Source: VBAS01 sp964581455 (lineage in GTDB: Bacteria > Bacteroidota > Bacteroidia > Chitinophagales > Chitinophagaceae). From it: a stretch of DNA of 21,841 nucleotides. Made by a program: the position numbers and the translations under genes. Positions 1 through 6,220 of this stretch are shown here, piece by piece (position 1 is the first letter of the stretch; each line of letters starts with the position of its first letter). Under the pieces are notes generated by a model. That model ran no database searches. It was not told the DNA's origin and saw nothing but the letters and a program-made list of their open reading frames with translations. The stretch is taken from NCBI GenBank assembly GCA_964581455.1, contig CAZOOT010000048.1, positions 1 to 21,841 on the forward strand. Reading direction: 5' to 3'.

Positions 1-433
1 CAGTATATATTTTCATTTCATTACTAATGAATCCCTGATCTGTTTTATTGATTGCATGTAAGAATAGGTCTTTTGCCAGCAAGAAGAAAAATATAAGGCT
101 ATGCAATAAACTTAAAACAGGTTTTTTGCTGATTACCGGGATCCAGAACAGTAAAGAAAGCAATCCCCAGATCTTAAAGAAAGGATCCTGAAACAATAAC
201 GTAATGTTTTCAATTGAATAGTCAGGATATAAATTGCTCAACTGAAGCCCAAGAAATAAACTGCCTGCTAATGCATATGAAAAAGGTAAAAAAGTAATCA
301 TTTTGTTTACCACATCATATTTTGATTGCTTTTTCCCAACTATAAAAACAATCAGTGCATAAATCAATGGATAACCTGAAAAAAAGGCTAACATTTCAAG
401 TCGATGCAAGTAATCAAAAAAAGTATCTCCCAT
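1..433 (-). CDS. Partial multi-pass membrane protein, unknown family (5' part only)
   Basis: A minus-strand frame runs open from an ATG at 433 to the left edge, giving at least 144 residues and no stop, so the C-terminus lies outside the window. It starts MGDTFFDYLHRLEML. Four hydrophobic stretches are visible at about residues 14-33, 47-66, 88-104 and 108-127, which points to an integral inner-membrane protein. I do not recognise the family and see no cofactor motif. It lies 95 nt downstream of the RIC gene on the same strand with no clear hairpin between them, so co-transcription with ric1 is likely (inference). A role in the NO/N2O stress programme is only guilt by association. Confidence 0.6.
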   Translation of the reverse strand, partial: MGDTFFDYLHRLEMLAFFSGYPLIYALIVFIVGKKQSKYDVVNKMITFLPFSYALAGSLFLGLQLSNLYPDYSIENITLLFQDPFFKIWGLLSLLFWIPVISKKPVLSLLHSLIFFFLLAKDLFLHAINKTDQGFISNEMKIYT

Positions 434-528
434 ATTTTAATATGTTTCTCAAATGAATGTCAATTGTTGATTAGACGAATCATTGAGCTTTCTTAAGTTA
501 AATATTATCAGTTCACCCCAGGTCAGAA

Positions 529-1284
529 TTAACCCTTTGTCATCAGTAATTCTTTCTCCATGGCAATTGCTTTGGGAAAAAGAATATTATTCTCCAGGTG
601 AATGTGCTGAACAAGGTTATTATCCAATTCCTGGAGTTTTGAAAAAGTGACCCTGTGTGTAATACAGGGTTTTTCAGGCAAAGTATAATTGTTGGTAATT
701 TCTCTCATTCGGTGCAGTTGTTTACCCACAGATTCATGTTCGCCCTGCATCACTTCTTCTACCGGTTTTCTCAACGTACGGATTAATAAGCTGGCATAGC
801 TTTCTGTATGTTGAAAAGCATGATAGATCTGTTTAATGTAGGGAAAAATGATCTCCTCTTCTTTTTTCATATGCGGTGGAATCTCTTTCATCATTTTCTT
901 CATGATTTTTTCCAGCTCTTCTAATTCAGGAAATTTTTTCCGATGCCCGAATAAGAAGCGGTTTACATATTCATTAGTTTCTGGCAAAGCTTTTTCAAGG
1001 TACCGGTGATGAATGTTCAGGATAAAATCTGCCAGAAAATCGAGGCCCCAGTTATCAAATTCAAAGTTGATTTCAGATGAATTATTCCTGGTTGCACGCC
1101 TTAATTCTTTCATAACAGTTTCTGTATCCAGTCCCCTTGCTTTGCAGGCCATTTCCAGGGGTAGTTTTCCGCCACAGCAAAAATCAATATCATATTTTAA
1201 AAACACATCTGCTGTACGATAATCCTGTGTTACAATATCTGTCACTAAGGTTGATTCATTAATATTCTTTTCTTCTATATTCAT
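529..1284 (-). CDS. ric: Iron-sulfur cluster repair di-iron protein, RIC/ScdA/YtfE family (copy 1)
   Basis: A cytoplasmic di-iron protein of 251 residues, close to the usual YtfE/ScdA length. The N-terminal ScdA_N (DUF542) domain carries the family motif DFCCGGK at residues 34-40. A hemerythrin-like helical bundle follows, with candidate iron ligands H92/H93, H138, E142, H183, H227/H229 and E231, matching the His/Glu spacing of the family. Members repair Fe-S clusters damaged by NO or oxidants, and YtfE is also reported to reduce NO to N2O (established knowledge). The gene follows rrf2 by 88 nt on the same strand. It has its own candidate promoter with a Crp/Fnr-like box, so it may be read alone or with rrf2. 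A paralogue lies at 9005-9739. Confidence 0.93.
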   Translation of the reverse strand: MNIEEKNINESTLVTDIVTQDYRTADVFLKYDIDFCCGGKLPLEMACKARGLDTETVMKELRRATRNNSSEINFEFDNWGLDFLADFILNIHHRYLEKALPETNEYVNRFLFGHRKKFPELEELEKIMKKMMKEIPPHMKKEEEIIFPYIKQIYHAFQHTESYASLLIRTLRKPVEEVMQGEHESVGKQLHRMREITNNYTLPEKPCITHRVTFSKLQELDNNLVQHIHLENNILFPKAIAMEKELLMTKG

Positions 1285-1311
1285 ACAGGACTATTAGGGT
1301 AAAAACAATTG

Positions 1312-1319
1312 CAAAATAA
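1312..1319 (-). promoter_or_regulatory. Candidate -7 box of the ric1 promoter
   Basis: The minus-strand octamer TTATTTTG matches five of the six fixed positions of the Bacteroidota consensus TAnnTTTG. It would place the transcript start near 1307 and leave a leader of roughly 22 nt before the ric1 ATG at 1284. No TTTG -33 element sits at the expected distance. That fits activator dependence through the box at 1342-1353. Confidence 0.4.
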
Positions 1320-1341
1320 ATTCTGGTTGTAAAGAAAATTA

Positions 1342-1353
1342 TGATTTGAATCA
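1342..1353 (-). promoter_or_regulatory. Candidate Crp/Fnr-family operator upstream of ric1
   Basis: The minus strand reads TGATTCAAATCA, a perfect TGAT-N4-ATCA core like the FNR/DNR consensus TTGAT-N4-ATCAA. Only the outermost base pair differs from that consensus. Its centre (1347.5) is 35.5 nt upstream of the last G of the -7 box. That is nearly the same phasing as at the rrf2, cytochrome c/nosZ and oxidase promoters in this window. The regulator that binds it is not encoded here. Confidence 0.55.
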
Positions 1354-1372
1354 GTATTACATCTGATAGTTA

Positions 1373-1813
1373 TTAAATAACAGCAAGGCTCCTGATAAAA
1401 ACACTTTTATCTTCTTTCATCAGGTCAGCAATAGTTGTTTGGGTAAACAAGGTTTTTAATTTTTCATTGACACCCTCCATATCCTTATGAAGGGGGCAGG
1501 GATTCACAGCATTACAGACTCGCATTTGTAGCACACAAACATTAAACTGGTTCACATCACCGGTTATTTCTATCAGTTTCATCAGGGGTGCTGACATGGT
1601 TTTATCTGACAGTTCAAAACCACCATACGGCCCTTTGGTAGATTGTAATAATCCCGCTTTTACCAGCTCCTGCATTATTTTACCTAGGAAATGCTTTGGC
1701 ACAGAAAGCTTTTTTGCTATTTCATCAATTTGTACTTTCCGTTGTTCATCCTGCATCAGTGCTACATATAATATACCCCGCAAAGCATATCCAAAAGATT
1801 TTGAAAAAAACAT
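1373..1813 (-). CDS. Rrf2-family transcriptional regulator, NsrR/IscR-like
   Basis: A 146-residue DNA-binding regulator if started at the ATG at 1813, giving the typical Rrf2 N-terminus MFFSKSFGYALRG. The frame also allows a TTG at 1831, but that adds six atypical residues and would overlap the proposed -7 box. An N-terminal winged helix (about residues 1-75) includes the wing KGPYGGF. The C-terminal half holds three cysteines (C93, C100, C106) spaced C-x6-C-x5-C, near the C-x5-C-x5-C of IscR and NsrR, which bind an Fe-S cluster. This predicts a sensor of NO, oxygen or Fe-S status (inference). It is divergent from the nos operon, and a 21-bp palindrome lies just upstream of its start. Confidence 0.9.
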   Translation of the reverse strand: MFFSKSFGYALRGILYVALMQDEQRKVQIDEIAKKLSVPKHFLGKIMQELVKAGLLQSTKGPYGGFELSDKTMSAPLMKLIEITGDVNQFNVCVLQMRVCNAVNPCPLHKDMEGVNEKLKTLFTQTTIADLMKEDKSVFIRSLAVI

Positions 1814-1828
1814 GTCTGTTAATTTGGC

Positions 1829-1836
1829 CAAAAGTA
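1829..1836 (-). promoter_or_regulatory. -7 box of the rrf2 promoter
   Basis: The minus strand reads TACTTTTG, a full match to the Bacteroidota TAnnTTTG element. The last G at 1829 places the transcript start near 1824, about 11 nt before the ATG at 1813. The box overlaps the edge of the palindrome at 1834-1854. A Crp/Fnr-like box (1860-1871) is centred 36.5 nt upstream of the last G. Confidence 0.55.
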
Positions 1837-1854
1837 ACCGGGTGACCCGTTTAC
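1834..1854. promoter_or_regulatory. 21-bp near-perfect palindrome, candidate Rrf2 operator
   Basis: The arms GTAAC/CGGGT and ACCCG/TTTAC flank a central G at 1844, and nine or ten of ten pairs match; only c1838 opposite t1850 fails. The site begins inside the rrf2 -7 box and ends before the Crp/Fnr-like box. A repressor bound here would block rrf2 transcription. Rrf2 proteins are dimers that bind inverted repeats of about this size and often repress their own genes (established knowledge). Assignment to this Rrf2 protein is inference. Confidence 0.6.
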
Positions 1855-1859
1855 CAGCA

Positions 1860-1871
1860 TGATAAAACTCA
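1860..1871 (-). promoter_or_regulatory. Candidate Crp/Fnr-family operator for rrf2
   Basis: The plus strand reads TGATAAAACTCA, a TGA-N6-TCA dyad. Two flanking pairs extend the symmetry to 1858-1873 (CATGA...TCATG). Its centre at 1865.5 is exactly 36.5 nt upstream of the last G of the rrf2 -7 box on the minus strand. It lies 22 bp, two helical turns, from the companion box at 1882-1893 that serves the divergent operon. Confidence 0.55.
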
Positions 1872-1881
1872 TGTTACTTTT

Positions 1882-1893
1882 TGACACACCTCA
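1882..1893 (+). promoter_or_regulatory. Candidate Crp/Fnr-family operator for the cytochrome c/nosZ operon
   Basis: The sequence TGACACACCTCA is a TGA-N6-TCA dyad, preceded by a T as in the FNR half-site TTGA. Its centre at 1887.5 is 36.5 nt upstream of the last G of the -7 box at 1917-1924. With a start site near 1929 this puts the box at about -41.5, the class II activator position. Confidence 0.55.
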
Positions 1894-1916
1894 TGTTCCG
1901 GGTTTCTGTGTCCCAA

Positions 1917-1924
1917 TACTTTTG
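1917..1924 (+). promoter_or_regulatory. -7 box of the cytochrome c/nosZ operon promoter
   Basis: TACTTTTG is a full match to TAnnTTTG and is identical to the rrf2 -7 box on the other strand. It predicts a start near 1929 and a leader of about 31 nt before the ATG at 1960. The -33 position holds TGTT rather than TTTG, so the promoter probably needs an activator (inference). Confidence 0.55.
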
Positions 1925-1959
1925 AGGTCTTTTATAAGTATTCACAAAAAAACTTCAAC

Positions 1960-2433
1960 ATGAAACTTAAATCAATTGTAACGAATGCCCTGCTTATTAG
2001 TGGCTCATTCTTCTATATCTCCTGTGGCGGTGGTGTAGATAAAGATGCAAAACCTGTGGATTTACAGGAACTCACAAAAAATCAACCGGAAACTCACGGA
2101 ACTGAAGTAAAAGAAAGTGATATCGTTTACTCCAACCCGCTTAATGCCGAATGGGTAACTGCCGGTTTGAGTTTTTATGAATTGAAATGTATGAGTTGCC
2201 ACCGGCTTACAGATGAGAGACTGGTAGGTCCGGGTTGGAAAGATGTAACCAAAAGAAGAAAACCTGTTTGGATCATGAATATGATCACCAATGTAGACAT
2301 GATGCTCGAAACAGATCCGGAGGCTCAAAAACAACTGGAGCAGTGCCTGGTTCGTATGCCAAATCAAAATGTAACTACGGATGATGCCAGAAAAATTATG
2401 GAATTCATGCGCAGCAACGATGGAGAAAAATAA
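1960..2433 (+). CDS. Lipoprotein c-type cytochrome, probable electron donor to NosZ
   Basis: A 157-residue periplasmic monoheme cytochrome c. A lipoprotein signal ends in the lipobox YISC with acylated C22. The heme motif CMSCH is at residues 77-81, followed by the GPGW stretch common after the heme site. M133 in RMPNQ is the likely axial ligand. It is the first gene of the nos transcript, 30 nt ahead of nosZ, so delivery of electrons to the CuA site of NosZ is a natural role (inference). It resembles the heme domain of the oxidase-operon cytochrome at 12839-13375, which also has a late MP motif. The promoter carries a Crp/Fnr-like box. Confidence 0.9.
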   Translation: MKLKSIVTNALLISGSFFYISCGGGVDKDAKPVDLQELTKNQPETHGTEVKESDIVYSNPLNAEWVTAGLSFYELKCMSCHRLTDERLVGPGWKDVTKRRKPVWIMNMITNVDMMLETDPEAQKQLEQCLVRMPNQNVTTDDARKIMEFMRSNDGEK

Positions 2434-2463
2434 TTTCAATCAAAACTTAAAAAATATATACAC

Positions 2464-4458
2464 ATGAAACGTCCCATCATTAAAACAATTCAGCTGAGTT
2501 TGTGGATTGCACTGGCTGCATTTATAATGCAAAGTTGTAAACCCAAAGGTGCACAATCAGCTGTTAGCGGTGATGCTGCATCAAAAGCTTATGTAGCTCC
2601 CGGTACACATGACGAATTTTACAATTTTGTTTCCGGAGGATTCAGCGGACAAATGTCTGTTTATGGTCTTCCTTCCGGCAGATTACTTAGAGTAATACCT
2701 GTTTTTTCTACTGACCCTGAAAAAGGTTGGGGGTTCAGTGAAGAAACAAAACCCATGTTAAATACTTCTCATGGATTTGTCCCCTGGGATGATGCACACC
2801 ATCCTGAAATGTCACAAACAAATGGCGAAGTGGATGGCCGTTGGGTGTTTATCAATGGCAACAATACACCCCGTATTGCAAGAATAGATCTGAAAACATT
2901 CCGCACAGCAGAGATCATAGAAATACCAAACAGTGCAGGTAACCACTCATCAGCTTTTATTACAGAGAATACAGAATATGTAGTTGCCGGTACCCGCTTT
3001 AGTGTACCTCCGGATGATGCAAATGGCGATGTGCCTATTGATTCCTATAAGCAAAACTTTAAAGCTAATGTTAGCTTTCTGAGTGTTGATCCAAAAGAAG
3101 GTCATATGAAGATCGCCTTCCAGATCAGGACACCAGGTGTAAACTTTGACCTGAGCCATGCCGGAAAAGGACCCAGTCATGGTTGGTTCTTCTTTTCTTG
3201 TTACAATTCTGAGCAAGCAAATACACTATTAGAGGTAAATGCATCACAAAGAGATAAGGACTTCATCATGGCTGTAAACTGGAAAAAAGCGGAAGAATAC
3301 CTGAAAGCAGGTAAAGGAAGAAAGCAAACAGTACGTTATGCACATAATATTTATGATGAAAATACACATACTTCAACTTCCAATATTGAAAATGAAATAA
3401 CCATCCTGGATTCAAAAGAACTGGCCGATATGGTTTATTTGATTCCTTGTCCAAAATCTCCGCATGGATGTGATGTGGATCCGACTGGTGAATACATTGT
3501 TGGTAGTGGCAAACTGGCTGCATTAATGCCCGTGTATTCATTTACCAAAATACAAAAAGCCATTGCTGATAAAGCTTTTGATGGAGAATATGAAGGAATC
3601 CCCATCATCAAATATGAGGCAGCATTACATGGTGAAGTAAAAAAACCAGGTCTAGGCCCTTTGCACACAGAGTTTGATGAAAAAGGAAATGCTTACACTT
3701 CTATGTTCGTTTCTTCTGAAATTGTAAAATGGAATGTAAAAAGCCTGGAAGTGTTAGACAGGGTTCCAACTTATTATTCTATTGGCCACTTAACAGTACC
3801 GGGTGGAGATAGCAGAAAACCATTTGGTAAATATGTAATTGCTTATAATAAAATTACCAAAGACAGGTATCTGCCAACTGGCCCCGAGTTAACACAGAGT
3901 GCACAGTTGTACGATATCAGTGGAGATAAAATGAAACTGATTCTGGATTTCCCAACTATTGGTGAACCACACTATGCACAGGCCGCACCGGCTGCTTTGA
4001 TCAACAAGAATTCAGTGAAATTTTTTAAGATAGAAGAAAACAAACATCCCTATGTAGCTAAAGGTGAAAAAGAAGCAAAGGTAGTGCGTGAAGGCAAGAA
4101 AGTACATGTGTATATGACTTCTATCCGTTCACATTTTAATCCGGATAATATAGAAGGAATCAGGGTGGGTGATGAGGTTTTATTCCATGTCACTAACCTG
4201 GAACAGGATTGGGATATTCCGCATGGCTTTGCCATCAAGGGAGCAAATAATGGTGAATTACTGATCATGCCAGGTGAAACACAAACATTAAAATGGCTGC
4301 CGGACAGAGTAGGCATGTTCCCGATGTATTGTACAGATTTCTGTTCTGCATTGCACCAGGAAATGCAGGGATATATAAGAGTATCACCTGCCGGAAGTAA
4401 TGTGCCTCTAACTTTTGGAACAGGTAAAAAACCTGCCCCAACAACTGCTGCAAAATAA
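2464..4458 (+). CDS. nosZ: Nitrous oxide reductase, clade II (Sec/lipoprotein type)
   Basis: Reduces N2O to N2 in the periplasm using electrons from a cytochrome c. The 664 residues show an N-terminal lipoprotein signal with lipobox IMQSC (C25) and no twin-arginine motif, as expected for clade II. The propeller domain holds all seven CuZ histidines: H112 and H113 in DAHH, H161, H239 in GPSHG, H334 in SPHGCD, H401 in GPLHTEF and H442 in GHL. The C-terminal cupredoxin domain has the CuA ligands H587, C623, C627, H631 and M634 (CTDFCSALHQEM). All copper ligands are present, so the enzyme should be active. It follows the cytochrome c gene and precedes a strong terminator. Confidence 0.98.
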   Translation: MKRPIIKTIQLSLWIALAAFIMQSCKPKGAQSAVSGDAASKAYVAPGTHDEFYNFVSGGFSGQMSVYGLPSGRLLRVIPVFSTDPEKGWGFSEETKPMLNTSHGFVPWDDAHHPEMSQTNGEVDGRWVFINGNNTPRIARIDLKTFRTAEIIEIPNSAGNHSSAFITENTEYVVAGTRFSVPPDDANGDVPIDSYKQNFKANVSFLSVDPKEGHMKIAFQIRTPGVNFDLSHAGKGPSHGWFFFSCYNSEQANTLLEVNASQRDKDFIMAVNWKKAEEYLKAGKGRKQTVRYAHNIYDENTHTSTSNIENEITILDSKELADMVYLIPCPKSPHGCDVDPTGEYIVGSGKLAALMPVYSFTKIQKAIADKAFDGEYEGIPIIKYEAALHGEVKKPGLGPLHTEFDEKGNAYTSMFVSSEIVKWNVKSLEVLDRVPTYYSIGHLTVPGGDSRKPFGKYVIAYNKITKDRYLPTGPELTQSAQLYDISGDKMKLILDFPTIGEPHYAQAAPAALINKNSVKFFKIEENKHPYVAKGEKEAKVVREGKKVHVYMTSIRSHFNPDNIEGIRVGDEVLFHVTNLEQDWDIPHGFAIKGANNGELLIMPGETQTLKWLPDRVGMFPMYCTDFCSALHQEMQGYIRVSPAGSNVPLTFGTGKKPAPTTAAK

Positions 4459-4465
4459 AAGTCTG

Positions 4466-4496
4466 AAAGCAACTCCTCTCAGGAGGAGTTGCTTTT
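4466..4496 (+). terminator. Strong intrinsic terminator after nosZ
   Basis: A perfect 13-bp stem (4466-4478 with 4483-4495; arm AAAGCAACTCCTC) encloses a 4-nt loop TCAG and ends in TTTT. It separates cytochrome c-nosZ from the accessory genes. These would then need read-through or their own promoter. Confidence 0.85.
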
Positions 4497-4529
4497 GAAA
4501 AATTAATTCTTGAAAAAAAATTATTTGTT

Positions 4530-5099
4530 ATGAAAAAAATATTCAACATACTACCGCTGATTCTTGGTTGTTTCTTGTTTGTTGCCTGTAACAGCTCAAC
4601 AGAAAGTGCAGCAACCAATACTGCAGAAGCAGCCAATACAGCAGGCGGACAGGAAGCTGTATTGGATGATGAATCTCAAAAAGATATTGTAAAAATTGCA
4701 GTAGGATCAAAAGACCACACTACACTGGTGGCTGCATTAAAGCAAGCGGACTATGTAACTGCTTTGTCCAATGCAGGTCCTTTTACCGTTTTTGCGCCAA
4801 CGAATGAAGCATTTGATAAACTTCCTGCAGGGACTGTAGATGGTTTGATGAAAAATGATAAGAAAGCTGATCTGCAGAACATCCTGGAGTATCATGTTTC
4901 CATTGGTGTATTTAAAGAAGATATGATGCAGGATGGTCAATTGATTGATCAGGCTAATAATCAGAAAATAACAATCAGCAAGGGAGCTGATGGCAAACTA
5001 AAAGTAAACGGAACGGCAAATATTTTAGCTGCGGTTCCGGCCAGTAATGGATTGGTGTTTATTATAGATGAAGTGTTGTTGCCGCCTGCAAAAAATTAA
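4530..5099 (+). CDS. Fasciclin (FAS1) domain lipoprotein in the nos cluster
   Basis: A 189-residue lipoprotein. The signal ends in lipobox FVAC with C20, and a low-complexity Ser/Thr/Ala/Asn linker runs to about residue 45. A single FAS1 domain fills residues 50-187. The H1 motif GPFTVFAPTNEAF is at 84-96, a YHV segment at 121-123 and the H2-like motif NGLVFIIDEVLLP near the C-terminus. FAS1 domains generally mediate adhesion or protein contact (established knowledge). Its place between nosZ and the nosL fusion suggests a periplasmic scaffold or assembly partner for N2O reductase, but nothing in the sequence shows a catalytic or metal site. Its start lies only 33 nt past the terminator hairpin. 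Confidence 0.9.
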   Translation: MKKIFNILPLILGCFLFVACNSSTESAATNTAEAANTAGGQEAVLDDESQKDIVKIAVGSKDHTTLVAALKQADYVTALSNAGPFTVFAPTNEAFDKLPAGTVDGLMKNDKKADLQNILEYHVSIGVFKEDMMQDGQLIDQANNQKITISKGADGKLKVNGTANILAAVPASNGLVFIIDEVLLPPAKN

Positions 5100-5109
5100 G
5101 TTTTAAAAA

Positions 5110-5153
5110 GAGAAGCATTTCTATGAACAGCTTCTCCAGATTCCAAATGCTTC
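5110..5153 (+). repeat. Two overlapping inverted repeats before the nosL fusion
   Basis: GAGAAGC (5110-5116) can pair with GCTTCTC (5130-5136). The overlapping GAAGCATTT (5112-5120) can instead pair with AAATGCTTC (5145-5153). The two hairpins exclude each other. No clear T tract follows, so this could be a weak terminator, an mRNA processing site or chance. Confidence 0.35.
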
Positions 5154-5182
5154 CGGTAGCATTTTCATTATAACCAACGATC

Positions 5183-6220
5183 ATGAATAATAAGTTAAGC
5201 ATTACATCAAGGAGTTTTATTGCATTGGCCACTGTAGCGTTGCTATCCTTATATTTTCTTCCGGCATGGCAGATTAACCTGTATGCGCCGCAATATCCCG
5301 AAGGTTTAACGATGCATATCTGGGTAAACGATCTTACTGGTGATGTAGATATTATCAATGGCCTGAATCACTACATAGGCATGAAACATATCACTGTGGA
5401 GATGTTTCCTGAGTTCAAATACATTCCATATGTAGTTGCTTTCTATGTATTGTTTGGATTGATTGTAGTTGGTACGGGCAACAGGAAACATTTATTCTAT
5501 TTCATCATCTTATTCATTATCGGGGCACTGCTTGTTTTATATGATCTATACAGGTGGGGATATGATTATGGACATAACCTTGATCCCATGGCTGCAATTC
5601 AGGTTCCCGGTTTATCTTATCAGCCACCCATCATCGGGCACAGACGGTTATTAAATTTCGATGCCTACTCGTATCCTGACATTGGAGGATGGGTTGTAAT
5701 CAGTGCAGGAATATTAGCCGGGCTGGTTTGGTTTTTTGAATGGAAAAAAAACAGAAAATCGATTAACATAAGAAAACGTTATAACACTTCATTTGTTGGA
5801 TTTGCCTTGCTCATACTTTTTGGACTTTCCTCCTGTTCGGTAGCACCAGAACCCTTTGTAGTGGGAAACGATGATTGCTATGTCTGTAAAATGGGAATTG
5901 CTGATTTCAGGTTTGGTGGAGAAGTGATTACAAAAAAAGGAAAGATCTACAAGTTTGATGATATGCGTTGCATGATGGATTTTATAAAATCCGGTACAGT
6001 AGAAGAAAAAGATATTTCAAAAAAACTGTTTATGAATTTTGAAAAACCCAATGAATTCCTGGATGTGGAAACTGCATGGTTTGTAGCCAGCAAAGAGATC
6101 AGGAGCCCGATGAACAGTAATATTTCAGCTTATGCAAACAAATCTGCTGCTGAAACCATGTTAAAAGGCAAACAAGGAGAGATCGTAACCTGGGATGAGA
6201 TATATCAAAAAGTAAAATGA
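5183..6220 (+). CDS. nosL: Membrane domain fused to NosL copper chaperone
   Basis: A 345-residue fusion. Residues 1-200 form a membrane domain with hydrophobic segments near 11-29, 81-97, 104-121 and 168-186. A fifth hydrophobic stretch at 204-217 ends in LFGLSSC, a lipobox-like sequence with C218. The rest is NosL, with DCYVCKMGI at 231-239 and MRCMM at 262-266, whose Cys/Met residues bind the copper delivered for CuZ maturation in the periplasm (established knowledge). The frame is continuous, with no ATG near the junction. NosL is normally a separate lipoprotein, so here either the fifth segment stays as an anchor or the chain is cleaved before C218. The TGA stop overlaps the nosD start (ATGA). 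Confidence 0.88.
   Translation: MNNKLSITSRSFIALATVALLSLYFLPAWQINLYAPQYPEGLTMHIWVNDLTGDVDIINGLNHYIGMKHITVEMFPEFKYIPYVVAFYVLFGLIVVGTGNRKHLFYFIILFIIGALLVLYDLYRWGYDYGHNLDPMAAIQVPGLSYQPPIIGHRRLLNFDAYSYPDIGGWVVISAGILAGLVWFFEWKKNRKSINIRKRYNTSFVGFALLILFGLSSCSVAPEPFVVGNDDCYVCKMGIADFRFGGEVITKKGKIYKFDDMRCMMDFIKSGTVEEKDISKKLFMNFEKPNEFLDVETAWFVASKEIRSPMNSNISAYANKSAAETMLKGKQGEIVTWDEIYQKVK

Noticed and set aside
1814..1831. TTG start for the rrf2 gene, six codons upstream
   Set aside because: The ATG at 1813 gives the usual Rrf2 N-terminus. The TTG would overlap the proposed -7 box and palindrome and leave no leader.
5760..5840. Sequencing frameshift joining two genes in the nosL fusion
   Set aside because: The frame is continuous and no start codon lies near the join, so a real fusion is the simpler reading. 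It could only be excluded fully by resequencing or comparison.
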